The notes beneath the pieces were generated by a model. It was not told the origin of the DNA and did no database searches. It saw only the letters and a program-made list of their open reading frames with translations. From Ovoidimarina sp963698645 (GTDB taxonomy: Bacteria > Pseudomonadota > Alphaproteobacteria > Rhodobacterales > Rhodobacteraceae): DNA of 64,000 bases. The position numbers and the translations under genes are program-made. The DNA lies in contig CAVORP010000009.1 of assembly GCA_963698645.1 (NCBI GenBank), forward strand, positions 186,001 through 250,000. Reading direction: 5' to 3'. Position 1 is the stretch's first letter. Every line of letters starts with the position of its first letter. Positions 1-8,292 of the stretch are shown here, piece by piece.

Positions 1-42
1 CGTACAAGATTATCGCGACCGAACCGGATGTTCCTGCCATGA
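1..42 (+). CDS. possible 3' end of an upstream gene (partial)
   Basis: The frame beginning at base 1 stays open for 13 codons and stops with TGA at 40-42, which overlaps the ATG of the PhzF-like gene as ATGA. Such 4-base overlaps are common between genes of one operon in this window, so this could be the tail of a preceding cotranscribed gene. Thirteen residues are too few to name a family, and the other two frames are also open here, so the assignment is weak. Confidence 0.25.
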   Translation, partial: RTRLSRPNRMFLP

Positions 43-902
43 CCGATTTCCTGATCCTTGACGTGTTCACCGATGCGCCGTTCACGGGCAATCCGCTTGC
101 CGTCATTCCCGATGCGACCGGGCTTTCCGAAGACAGCCTGCAAAGAATTGCACGAGAGTTCAATTTCTCGGAATCGACCTTTGTCTATCCGCCCGAGGAC
201 CCGGCCCATACGGCGCGGGTGCGGATCTTTGCGCCCGCGACCGAGCTTCCCTTCGCCGGCCATCCGACGATCGGAACCGCGATTGCGCTGGCCGCGGCGG
301 GGCATGGGCCGGATATGGTGCTTGAACTGGGTGTGGGGCCGATCCCGGTAAGCGTTCGCGACGGGAAGGCGCAATTCACCACCCCCGTCCCCCTGTTCCG
401 GGGCGTGCGGCCCGAGTATCGGCGAGTTGACGGCCTGTCTGGGTCTTGCGCCAGACGACATCCAGACCGCGACCCATGCGCCGCAGATGGCGGGTGTCGG
501 GCTGACCTTTTGCATGGTCGAGCTTGTGGACATGGACGCGCTGTCGCGGATCACGCCCGATCTTTCGGCCTTCCGGAAGGCGGCGGATACCTATGACGAC
601 CGGCCCAATTTCTCGGTCTATTGCTATGTGCGCGCGGGTGACCGGATCTTCGGCGCGGATGTTCGCCCCCACGGGCGGCATTCCCGAAGATCCCGCCACC
701 GGGTCCGCCGCCGCAGGTCTGACCGCCTATCTTGCGACGCTCGAGGGGCGCGATATCGCGCTGACCATCAGCCAGGGTGTCGAGATGGGCCGGAGGTCGG
801 TGATCGAGACGACGGCCACGCTGGAAAACGGCATTGTGACCGCCACCACCGTGGCCGGCAGGGCGCGGCAGGTGGCGAAAGGGCGTGCTGACCCTGTCCT
901 GA
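39..902 (+). CDS. PhzF-family isomerase-like protein (frameshifted in this sequence)
   Basis: The N-terminal part carries the PhzF start FLILDVFTDAPFTGNPLAV, the catalytic Glu in the NFSEST segment and the ELPFAGHPTIGTA motif. The C-terminal part carries MFAPTGGIPEDPATGSAA, the second family signature. PhzF proteins are two-domain diaminopimelate-epimerase-fold isomerases; the substrate of most genomic homologues is unknown. The protein must be read through three +1 shifts near 417, 649 and 881, where GAGT, GGCG and GGGC each look like one codon with a doubled third base. Removing one base at each gives a single protein of about 287 residues ending at the TGA at 900-902, the normal family length. 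A fur-type gene follows on the same strand. Family assignment is secure; the physiological substrate is not. Confidence 0.85.
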
Positions 903-963
903 GCCCTTTCCCTTGCCGCGCGAATTTCCTATCAAATGGGACCGACGGGTGAGACAGGCCGCA

Positions 964-1389
964 ATGCCGGATACGATCATCGAACGCTGCGAGGCCAATG
1001 GCCTGCGCCTGACAGACCAGCGCCGCACCATTGCGGGCGTGCTGGAGGAGGCCGAGGATCACCCGGATGTGGAGGAGCTTTATGCCCGCGCCTCGGCCGC
1101 AGATCCGCGCATCTCGCTGGCCACGGTCTATCGCACCGTCAAGCTGTTCGAAGAGGCGGGGATCATCGAGAAGCTGGAATTCGGCGACGGGCGGGCGCGG
1201 TACGAGGATGCCGAGCGCGACCATCACGACCATCTGATCGACATCCAGTCGGGCGAGGTGATCGAGTTCGTGGACCCCGATATCGAGGAATTGCAGGAGC
1301 GGATCGCCCGGCGGCTGGGATATGAGCTGCGCGGGCACAAGCTCGAACTCTATGGTGTTCCCATAGCGAAGCCGCCGGTCAAGACCTGA
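964..1389 (+). CDS. Fur-superfamily metalloregulator, Mur/Fur-like
   Basis: The 141-residue product has the Fur winged helix (GLRLTDQRRTIAGVLEEAEDH, then SLATVYRTVKLFEEAGII) followed by the metal-binding HHDHLIDIQSGEVIEF segment. Classical Fur has a CxxC pair just after HHDHLI; here the positions are occupied by Asp and Ser. The same loss is known in the alphaproteobacterial manganese-responsive Mur branch, so a manganese or iron role without a structural zinc CxxC site is likely. The start at 964 (MPDTIIERCE) fits the family; an in-frame upstream ATG at 913 would add 17 residues without Fur similarity. No obvious target gene is adjacent, since the following gene is convergent. Confidence 0.85.
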   Translation: MPDTIIERCEANGLRLTDQRRTIAGVLEEAEDHPDVEELYARASAADPRISLATVYRTVKLFEEAGIIEKLEFGDGRARYEDAERDHHDHLIDIQSGEVIEFVDPDIEELQERIARRLGYELRGHKLELYGVPIAKPPVKT

Positions 1390-1397
1390 GCCTGCCG

Positions 1398-1688
1398 TCA
1401 GAACGCGTGCTGGATCGCCGAGAGGCTGGCCACGAACCGGGCGGGTCCGGCGACATATTCCTTGTGGGCGGGGCTGTCGATGTAGCGGCGAAAGGCGGCC
1501 ATGTCGTCGAAATCGGCCACGACCGCGAAATCGTGGTGATTGGGTCCGCTGCCGAGGTTATCGCCGCAGACCAATGCGCGCACCTCCGGCACCTTGTCCT
1601 TGAAACCCTCGACCGCCGCACGCAAGGCCGCGCGGTCTTCGGTGGTCGCCTCGGGTTTGAACCTGAGCATGACGATGTGGCGCAGCAT
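1398..1688 (-). CDS. Dabb (stress-response A/B barrel) domain protein
   Basis: A complete 96-residue protein that begins MLRHIVMLRFKPEAT and contains HHDFAVVADFDDMAAFRRY and SPAHKEYV, the typical Dabb pattern (short dimeric ferredoxin-like fold). Members range from plant stress proteins to polyketide cyclases and many bacterial homologues have no known activity. It converges on the Mur-like gene with only 8 bp between stops and has its 5' end facing the DMT transporter gene. Function cannot be assigned beyond the fold. Confidence 0.8.
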   Translation of the reverse strand: MLRHIVMLRFKPEATTEDRAALRAAVEGFKDKVPEVRALVCGDNLGSGPNHHDFAVVADFDDMAAFRRYIDSPAHKEYVAGPARFVASLSAIQHAF

Positions 1689-1818
1689 CCGATATCCCCC
1701 TGTCGGTTGTCAGGGACCATGCAAGGACCCACGGACGCGTCAGGTGTCAAGAAGATCCATTTCCCGGGCATCCCCGTGGCCCCTTTTTATTGCCGCCCCC
1801 ATCGGCCATAGAGATCGC

Positions 1819-2709
1819 ATGAGCAGACCTCCCCTTTCCGCGAACCTGCGCGGCATGATGCTGATGACCGTCGCGATGTTCTGTTTCGCGACGGCGGATG
1901 CGGTGATCAAGGTCCTCTCGGCCACCCATTCCAACGGCCAGATCATCTGGATCGCCGGGATCGGCGGCGCCGTGGTCTTTGCGATTGCGGCGTTGGTGTC
2001 GCGGCAGCGGCTCATGACCCGGGATTTTCTGGCGCCCGCGGTGCTCTTGCGGGTGGTGACCGAGGCGGTGGGCACGATCGGGATCGTCAGCGCCCTGTCG
2101 CTGGCGCCCCTGTCCACGGTGGTGGCGATCATGCAATCGGTGCCGCTTCTCGTGACAAGCGGGGCGGCGTTGTTTCTGGGTGAACAGGTGGGCTGGCGGC
2201 GCTGGGGGGCGATCCTTGTGGGGCTTCTGGGCGTGATGATCATCCTGCGGCCCGGCACCGACAGCTTTACCCCCGGCGCCCTTCTGGCGGTTCTGGCCGC
2301 AGTCTGTCTTGCAGGACGCGATCTCTGCACCCGGCTGGTGCCCGCCAGCGCCACCAATTTCCAGCTTGGCATCTGGGGCTTTCTGGGGCTGATCCCCGCA
2401 GGGCTGTTGCTCGCGGGTTTCGAGGCCGCAGCACCCGGTCCCTTCACCTCTGCCGCGATCGCACAATACGTCGCAATCACCCTGCTGACCGCCGGTGCGA
2501 TCCTTTCAATCACCATGTCGATGCGCGTGGGCGATGTCGCGGTGGTGGCCCCGTTCCGCTATACGCGCCTGTTGTTCGGGCTGTTGCTGGCGGTGCTCTG
2601 GTTCGGAGAGCGACCCGATACGCCCACCTGGATCGGGGCCGCGATCGTCGCGGCGTCCGGGCTTTATACCTTCTACCGCGAGCGGGCCGCGCGCGGCGCC
2701 CCGGCATAG
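1819..2709 (+). CDS. DMT-superfamily transporter (EamA domains)
   Basis: A 296-residue inner-membrane protein with about ten hydrophobic segments arranged as two EamA repeats. The N-terminal repeat begins MMLMTVAMFCFATADAVIKVL, and the second repeat begins near PGALLAVLAAVCLAGRDLC. The ATG at 1819 is chosen because it starts the first transmembrane half; the open frame extends further upstream without similarity. Members export amino acids, nucleosides or other metabolites, and several rhodobacterial ones have no assigned substrate. It lies alone between a convergent Dabb gene and enolase. Confidence 0.85.
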   Translation: MSRPPLSANLRGMMLMTVAMFCFATADAVIKVLSATHSNGQIIWIAGIGGAVVFAIAALVSRQRLMTRDFLAPAVLLRVVTEAVGTIGIVSALSLAPLSTVVAIMQSVPLLVTSGAALFLGEQVGWRRWGAILVGLLGVMIILRPGTDSFTPGALLAVLAAVCLAGRDLCTRLVPASATNFQLGIWGFLGLIPAGLLLAGFEAAAPGPFTSAAIAQYVAITLLTAGAILSITMSMRVGDVAVVAPFRYTRLLFGLLLAVLWFGERPDTPTWIGAAIVAASGLYTFYRERAARGAPA

Positions 2710-2732
2710 GTTGGCCCAGCCTCCCGGGTCGC

Positions 2733-2781
2733 TTTGCGTTAGCCCTGAGGCCCCCAGGCTGGATTTGCGTTAGCGCTATCA
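2733..2781 (+). promoter_or_regulatory. LacI-type operator pair upstream of eno (CceR-like)
   Basis: Two copies of TTTGCGTTAGC start at 2733 and 2764, 31 bp apart, close to three helical turns. The downstream copy continues as GCGTTAGCGCTATC, a near-palindrome around TTAGCGCT. From established knowledge, CceR/PckR, the LacI-family regulator of central carbon metabolism in alphaproteobacteria, recognises palindromes of the type GTTAGCGCTAAC and has glycolytic genes in its regulon. The site ends about 70 bp before the enolase ATG. The match is by eye and the regulator itself is outside this window. Confidence 0.5.
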
Positions 2782-2851
2782 CGCCGCAGGTTCACGACCA
2801 CCAGAAGCCCTGCTATACGGGCGGACAACTCGCAACACCCCGGAGACACCG

Positions 2852-4128
2852 ATGAGCACGATCATAGACATTCATGCCCGCGAAATTCTTGACAGCCGGG
2901 GCAATCCGACCGTCGAGGTCGATGTGATCCTTGAAGACGGCTCCATGGGCCGGGCCGCCGTGCCCTCGGGGGCATCGACCGGCGCCCATGAGGCAGTGGA
3001 GAAGCGCGACGGCGACAAGGCCCGCTACATGGGCAAGGGCGTTCTGGAGGCCGTGGATGCGGTGAACGGCGAGATCGCCGAGATGCTGGAAGGCTTCGAC
3101 GCCACCGAGCAGGAAGCGATCGACGCCGCGCTGATCGAGCTGGACGGGACCCCGAACAAGGGGCGTCTGGGCGCGAATGCGATCCTCGGCGTGTCGCTTG
3201 CCGTGGCCAAGGCCGCGGCGGAAGCCAGCCTTCAGCCGCTTTACCGCTATGTGGGCGGCACCTCGGCGCGGGTCCTTGCCGGTGCCGATGATGAACATCA
3301 TCAATGGCGGCGAACACGCTGATAACCCTATCGATATTCAGGAATTCATGATCATGCCCGTGGCCGCCACCTCGATCCGCGAGGCGGTGCGGATGGGGGC
3401 CGAGGTGTTCCACACGCTGAAGAAGGAACTGTCGGCCGCCGGCCTGTCCACCGGGATCGGCGACGAGGGCGGCTTTGCCCCCGACCTGTCGCTCCACCCG
3501 CGACGCGCTGGATTTCATCCTGAAGTCGATCGAGAAGGCGGGCTACCGGCCGGGCGAGGATATCATGCTGGCGCTCGATTGCGCCGCGACGGAATACTTC
3601 AAGAACGGCGTCTATGACCTTGCCGGCGAAGGAAAGAAACTGAGCAGCGCCGAGAACGTCGCCTATCTGTCGGCGCTGGTGGACGACTATCCGATCCTGT
3701 CGATCGAAGACGGCATGTCCGAGGATGACTGGGACGGCTGGGTGATGCTCACCGAGGCGCTGGGCGACCGGGTGCAGCTTGTGGGCGACGACCTGTTCGT
3801 GACCAATCCCGACCGGCTGGCCGAGGGGATCGAACGGGGCGCGGGCAATGCGCTTCTGGTCAAGGTGAACCAGATCGGGACGCTGTCGGAGACCCTGCGC
3901 GCCGTGGACATGGCGCACCGGGCGCGGATGACCTGCGTGATGTCGCACCGGTCGGGCGAGACCGAGGACGCCACGATTGCCGATCTGGCGGTGGCCACGA
4001 ATTGCGGGCAGATCAAGACCGGCTCGCTGGCGCGCTCCGACCGGCTGGCGAAGTACAACCAGCTGATCCGGATCGAGGAAATGCTCGGGGAAACAGCCGT
4101 TTACGCGGGGAAATCGATCCTGCGATGA
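2852..4128 (+). CDS. eno: enolase (two +1 shifts)
   Basis: Phosphopyruvate hydratase converting 2-phosphoglycerate to phosphoenolpyruvate. Visible hallmarks are the start MSTIIDIHAREILDSRGNPT, the substrate loop SGASTGAHEA, the MMNIINGGEHADNPIDIQEF block, the catalytic MSEDDWDGW region and the C-terminal SHRSGETEDATIADLAVA. The frame changes at 3275-3278 (CTTG within RVL-PVPMMN) and at 3489-3492 (TCGC within DLS-STRDAL). Deleting one base at each restores a protein of about 425 residues, the normal length. The stop overlaps the next gene's start as ATGA at 4125-4128. LacI-type operator sequences lie upstream. Confidence 0.95.
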
Positions 4129-4643
4129 CCCTGGCCCGCGCGACTCTCGCTGTCGCAGCCTCGGTGGTTCTGGCCACCGGTGCGGCACGGGCGGAATGCG
4201 TCCCGGCATCGGTCTCTGGCGACGATTCGCGCGGTTCGGATCAGGGCACCGATTTTGGTCTCTACCTCGGCCGGATTCTGGAGGCCGCGGAGCAGTCGGC
4301 GCGCCCGGTCTCGCTCAATGATGGCCGAATTCCGGGCACAGAGACGGTCTATACCGCCCGGTTTGTTGGGCACAGGGGATCCGCGCGCGGATTTCGCGAG
4401 CCGGTCGATCTCGACCTGCGGATCCGCGTGACGGACTTTCCCGGGCTGACAATCCCGTCGGGGGAAATCGTGATCGGAAAGCGGATGCTCGCTGTCTTCG
4501 AGCATTCGCCGGAGGGGCCGCTATTTGTCCCCGAAGCCTGCGGCTGGGGCTGGTTCCCTGAACCGACGCGCCTGACGCTGCGCCGGGCGCAATGGTGCCT
4601 TGCGGGCGACTGGTGCCCGCGCAACGGACCGTCAGAGCCATGA
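4125..4643 (+). CDS. secreted protein of unknown function
   Basis: A 172-residue product with a Sec signal peptide (MTLARATLAVAASVVLATG, cleavage expected after ARA). The mature part starts with ECVPAS and has four cysteines (one near the N-terminus, then FVPEACGWGW, QWCLAG and DWCPRN), which could form two disulfides in the periplasm. I recognise no family. It is translationally coupled to eno by a 4-base overlap and its own stop overlaps the cupin gene start at 4640-4643. Confidence 0.65.
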   Translation: MTLARATLAVAASVVLATGAARAECVPASVSGDDSRGSDQGTDFGLYLGRILEAAEQSARPVSLNDGRIPGTETVYTARFVGHRGSARGFREPVDLDLRIRVTDFPGLTIPSGEIVIGKRMLAVFEHSPEGPLFVPEACGWGWFPEPTRLTLRRAQWCLAGDWCPRNGPSEP

Positions 4644-5066
4644 CTGCCGAAGACATCATCGCCCGCCTCGGCCTTTCGCCGCATCCCGAAGGCGGGCATT
4701 ACCGCCAGACATGGGTCGACGACGGCTCGAGGCCGCCCGGCGGGCACCTGCATCTACTTCCTGCTGAAGGCGGGCGAGGCGAGCCATTGGCACCGGGTCG
4801 ATGCGACCGAGATCTGGCATTTCTACGCGGGCGGGCCCCTGGTCCTGTCGCTGGCCGCAACCGAGGCGGGGCCGGCGGAGGATCACATCCTCGGCCCCGA
4901 CCTCGCCGGCGGTGAGGCGCCGCAGATCATCGTGCCGAGGGATCACTGGCAGGCCGCGCGGGCCGGGGCGGGCTGGACGCTCGTGGGCTGCACCGTCAGC
5001 CCCGGCTTTTCCTTCGACGGGTTCACGCTGGCGCCGCCGGGCTTCGACATCCCGCGCTCCGGCTGA
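4640..5066 (+). CDS. DUF985-type cupin protein (one +1 shift)
   Basis: The product starts MTAEDIIARLGLSPHPEGGHYRQ and continues TCIYFLLKAGEASHWHRVDATEIWHFYAGGPLVLSL, which is the DUF985 cupin pattern with metal-type histidines in SHWHRVD and EIWHFY. The frame changes near 4738 where GGGC doubles a glycine codon's third base; repair gives about 141 residues ending FDIPRSG. Members are small beta-barrels of unknown activity. The gene overlaps the preceding secreted-protein gene as ATGA and converges on anmK. Confidence 0.8.
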
Positions 5067-5118
5067 ACCGGGGCGGCAAATCAAGAAAGGAGAATGCGCC
5101 GCAAGGCGCTCCGCCGGA

Positions 5119-6245
5119 TTACGGCTTGCCCGAGGGCGCGTCCGGGCCGGGGGCGGCTGATCCGGCCGCCGCCCACCGGGGCGGCGATCGCCGGTCGTGC
5201 CGGGGGCCGAGGTGGGCAGGCCGTAAAGCACCCGCACCGCGAGATAGGCGAAGGCCTGCGCCTCCAGCAGGTCGCCGTCCAGCCCCACCGCCTCGACCGG
5301 GTCCACCGGGCAATCGAGCGCGGCGGCGATCATCTTCATCAGGACCGGGTTCTTGCGCCCGCCGCCGGTGACCAGAAGCCGCGCGGGCGGGCTTGGGCAA
5401 TGGCGCACGCCCTCCATCACCGAGGCCGCGACGATGGCCGCAGCGTCGCCGCCGCATCGGCGTCCGAGCAGGTCGGCCACCATCCCCGGCAGGTCGGGAA
5501 ACCCGTCTCGGTCCAGGGATTTGGGCGGCATCTTGGCGAAATAGGGATGTTCGAGAAAGCGTTCGGGAAGGCCGTCGGCGACCCGCCCCCGGGCGGCGAG
5601 CGCCGCCGTCCAGATCACAGCGCTGCGCCCGTCCGGCGCCGCCACCAGATCGTCGATCGGCGCGTTCGCGGGGCCGGTATCGAAGGCCAGAAGCGCGCCC
5701 GGCGCTTCGGGCGCGGCAATGCGCGGATCGACCCATGTGAGGTTGCCCACGCCGCCGAGGTTGAGAAAGGCAATCGGGGCCTGCGCCCCCGTCCAGCGCG
5801 CGCAGGCGTGGTGAAAGAACGGCGCGAGCGGCGCGCCCTGCCCGCCCATCTGCATATCCGTCGAACGGAAATCCCAGACCACCGGGCAATCGAGGATCTC
5901 GGCCAGAACCGAACCGTCGCCGGCCTGAAAGGTCAGCCCGTCATCGGGCGCGTGCCAGAGTGTCTGGCCGTGAAAGCCGATCAGGTCGGGCCGCTCGAAT
6001 TCCGACAACAGGACCGCGTGGACGGTCTCCACCACCTCGGCCGCCGCCGCCACATCGCCCGGATCCGCCGACCGGCCAAGGGCCGCGCGCAGCCGCGCCC
6101 GCTCGGCATCGTCATAGGCGCGGTAGCCGCCGGGTCCGAAGCTGTCGATCCCCCGCCCGTCCGTCACCACGATCGCCGCGTCCACACCGTCGATCGAGGT
6201 GCCGGACATCGCCCCCAATGCCCGGATCATGCCCTGATCTGTCAT
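5119..6245 (-). CDS. anmK: anhydro-N-acetylmuramic acid kinase
   Basis: AnmK phosphorylates and opens 1,6-anhydro-MurNAc during murein recycling. The sequence shows the family start ALGAMSGTSIDGVDAAIV, then FHGQTLWHAP, FLNLGGVGNLTWVD, AFDTGPANAPIDDLV and LLVTGGGRKNPVLMKMI, in the usual order. The C-terminus reads GLPTSAPGTTGDRR, where homologues normally continue VGGGxISRP. That continuation is found one frame over just downstream (about 5175-5150), so the last residues are probably disturbed by a shift. The 5' end faces tyrS with a 65-bp divergent promoter region. Confidence 0.92.
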
Positions 6246-6310
6246 GGCTTTCCCTTACCGTCCCCCACCGCTATAGAACGGCGCTGAAGACCATGCATAG
6301 CCGAGTTCCG

Positions 6311-7564
6311 ATGACCTATCATCCCAAATCCGACTTCCTCGCCACGATCATCAAGCGCGGCTTTCTGGCCGATTGCACCGATCTGCAAGGGCTGGACGAG
6401 GCCCTGATCTCGGGGGTCGTTCCGGCCTATATCGGCTATGACGCGACGGCGAAGTCGCTGCATGTGGGGCATCTTCTGAACATCATGCTGTTGCGCTGGT
6501 TCCAGAAATCCGGGCACCAGCCGATCACGCTGATGGGCGGCGGCACCACCAAGGTGGGCGATCCGTCGTTCCGGTCGGAAGAGCGTCCTTTGCTGACGCC
6601 CGAGGCGATCGACGAGAACATCGCCTCGATGAAGGGCGTGTTCGCGAAATACCTCGACTATGGCGACACCGCCAGCGGCGCGCTGATGCGCAACAATGCG
6701 GAATGGCTGGACGATCTGAACTATCTCGATTTCCTGCGCGATATCGGGCGGCATTTCTCCATCAACCGCATGTTGTCTTTCGAAAGCGTGAAGTCGCGGC
6801 TGGACCGCGAGCAATCGCTGTCGTTTCTCGAATTCAACTACATGATCCTGCAGGCCTATGACTTCATGGAGCTGCACCGCCGCTATGGCTGCCTGTTGCA
6901 GATGGGCGGCTCGGACCAGTGGGGCAATATCGTCAACGGTGTCGACCTGACGCGCCGGGTTCTCGACCGCGAGGTCTATGGCCTGACGACCCCGCTTCTG
7001 ACCACCTCGGACGGGCGCAAGATGGGCAAGAGCCAGGGCGGCGCGGTCTGGCTCAATGCCGAAATGCTGAGCCCCTACGAGTTCTGGCAGTTCTGGCGCA
7101 ACACCACCGATGCCGATGTGGGCCGGTTCCTGAAGCTCTACACCGAATTGCCGGTGGAGGAGTGCGACCGGCTGGGCGCGCTTGAAGGGGCCGAGATCAA
7201 CGAGGCCAAGATCCTGCTGGCGAACGAGGTCACGACGCTGTGTCACGGGGCCGAGGCCGCCGCCGCCGCAGAGGCCACGGCGCGCGAAGTGTTCGAACGG
7301 GGCGGCGTGGGCGAGGACCTTCCCACCCTCTCGCTTGCGGCGGCAGAGGTCGGGGACGGGATTTCCATCGTGCAGCTGATCGTGCGCGCGGGGCTTGCGA
7401 AATCCGGCAAGGACGCCAAGCGGCTGATCGCCGAGGGTGGCGCGCGGCTCGACGATGCGCCGCTGACCGATGCCGGGCTGATGCTCGATGCGGGGGCCTT
7501 GTCGTCGCCGGTGAAGCTGTCGGCCGGAAAGAAGCGGCACGCGCTGGTCACGCTCGAAGGCTAG
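6311..7564 (+). CDS. tyrS: tyrosyl-tRNA synthetase
   Basis: A complete 417-residue class I aminoacyl-tRNA synthetase that charges tRNA-Tyr. It has the HIGH-type motif HVGHL near residue 55, the tyrosine-binding and QMGGSDQWGNI segment, the KMSKS-type motif KMGKSQGGAVWL, and a C-terminal S4 RNA-binding domain (GLAKSGKDAKRLIAEGGARLDD). The ATG at 6311 gives the normal length; an upstream open frame has no similarity. Its stop codon shares the palindrome CTAG with the stop of the convergent acetyltransferase gene. Confidence 0.97.
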   Translation: MTYHPKSDFLATIIKRGFLADCTDLQGLDEALISGVVPAYIGYDATAKSLHVGHLLNIMLLRWFQKSGHQPITLMGGGTTKVGDPSFRSEERPLLTPEAIDENIASMKGVFAKYLDYGDTASGALMRNNAEWLDDLNYLDFLRDIGRHFSINRMLSFESVKSRLDREQSLSFLEFNYMILQAYDFMELHRRYGCLLQMGGSDQWGNIVNGVDLTRRVLDREVYGLTTPLLTTSDGRKMGKSQGGAVWLNAEMLSPYEFWQFWRNTTDADVGRFLKLYTELPVEECDRLGALEGAEINEAKILLANEVTTLCHGAEAAAAAEATAREVFERGGVGEDLPTLSLAAAEVGDGISIVQLIVRAGLAKSGKDAKRLIAEGGARLDDAPLTDAGLMLDAGALSSPVKLSAGKKRHALVTLEG

Positions 7565-8292
7565 GCCGCGCCCGGCCCTTGCCCCGGATCCTGCCCCGGA
7601 TCACGGGCCACGAGGATCGGGGCGGTCAGCGCCGAGAGGCTTTGGCGCTGTCTGCCGCTCTCGTCGAAATTCCCGGGCGCGAGCCATGTCTCGAAGGCCG
7701 CCTTCAGCGCCGGCCATTCCGCGTCGATCGAGGCGAACCAAGCGGTATCGCGGTTCCGGCCCTTGACGACGGTGGCCTGCCGGAAGGTGCCCTCATAGCT
7801 GAAGCCCAACCGTTCCGCCGCGCGGCGCGACGGCAGGTTCGAAGCATTGCATTTCCATTCATAGCGCCGGTAGCCCGCGCCATAGGCCCAGCCCATCATC
7901 AGGAACATGGCCTCGGTCGCCGCGGGCGTCCGCATCAGCGACGGCGCATAGGTGATCCATCCGACCTCGATCGACCCGGCCTCGGGGGCGATCCGCAGAT
8001 AGCTCGCGATCCCCTCGACCCGGCCCGTTCCGGCCACGCGGATCGCAAAATACAGCGGGTCATCGGATCCTGCCCGCTCGGCCAGAACACCGCGCAGGCT
8101 GTCGGCCGAGGCATAAGGACCGTCCGGCATGTAGCGCCAGATCCCGTCATCCGCGGAAAACGCCGCGAACAGATCGTCCGCATGGTCGGGCGAAATCGGC
8201 TCCAGCCGGCAATACCGGCCCTCCATCGCGCTGCGGCCGGGCCGCGGCGGCGGCACCCATCCGGGGACGGCGGCGTCGGGGTCGCGGCTCAT
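7561..8292 (-). CDS. GNAT acetyltransferase, RimJ/RimL type
   Basis: A 243-residue protein with an N-terminal GNAT domain: GRYCRLEPISPDHADDL, then GVLAERAGSDDPLYFAIR, GSIEVGWITY and the acetyl-CoA and product-site segment NASNLPSRRAAERLGFSYEGTFRQ. This pattern is typical of RimJ/RimL-like N-acetyltransferases with protein or small-molecule substrates. A low-complexity tail (DPGQDPGQGPG) follows. The start overlaps the aspS stop by 4 bases (8289-8292), so it is probably translated as the second gene of an aspS operon. The substrate is unknown. Confidence 0.85.
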   Translation of the reverse strand: MSRDPDAAVPGWVPPPRPGRSAMEGRYCRLEPISPDHADDLFAAFSADDGIWRYMPDGPYASADSLRGVLAERAGSDDPLYFAIRVAGTGRVEGIASYLRIAPEAGSIEVGWITYAPSLMRTPAATEAMFLMMGWAYGAGYRRYEWKCNASNLPSRRAAERLGFSYEGTFRQATVVKGRNRDTAWFASIDAEWPALKAAFETWLAPGNFDESGRQRQSLSALTAPILVARDPGQDPGQGPGAA

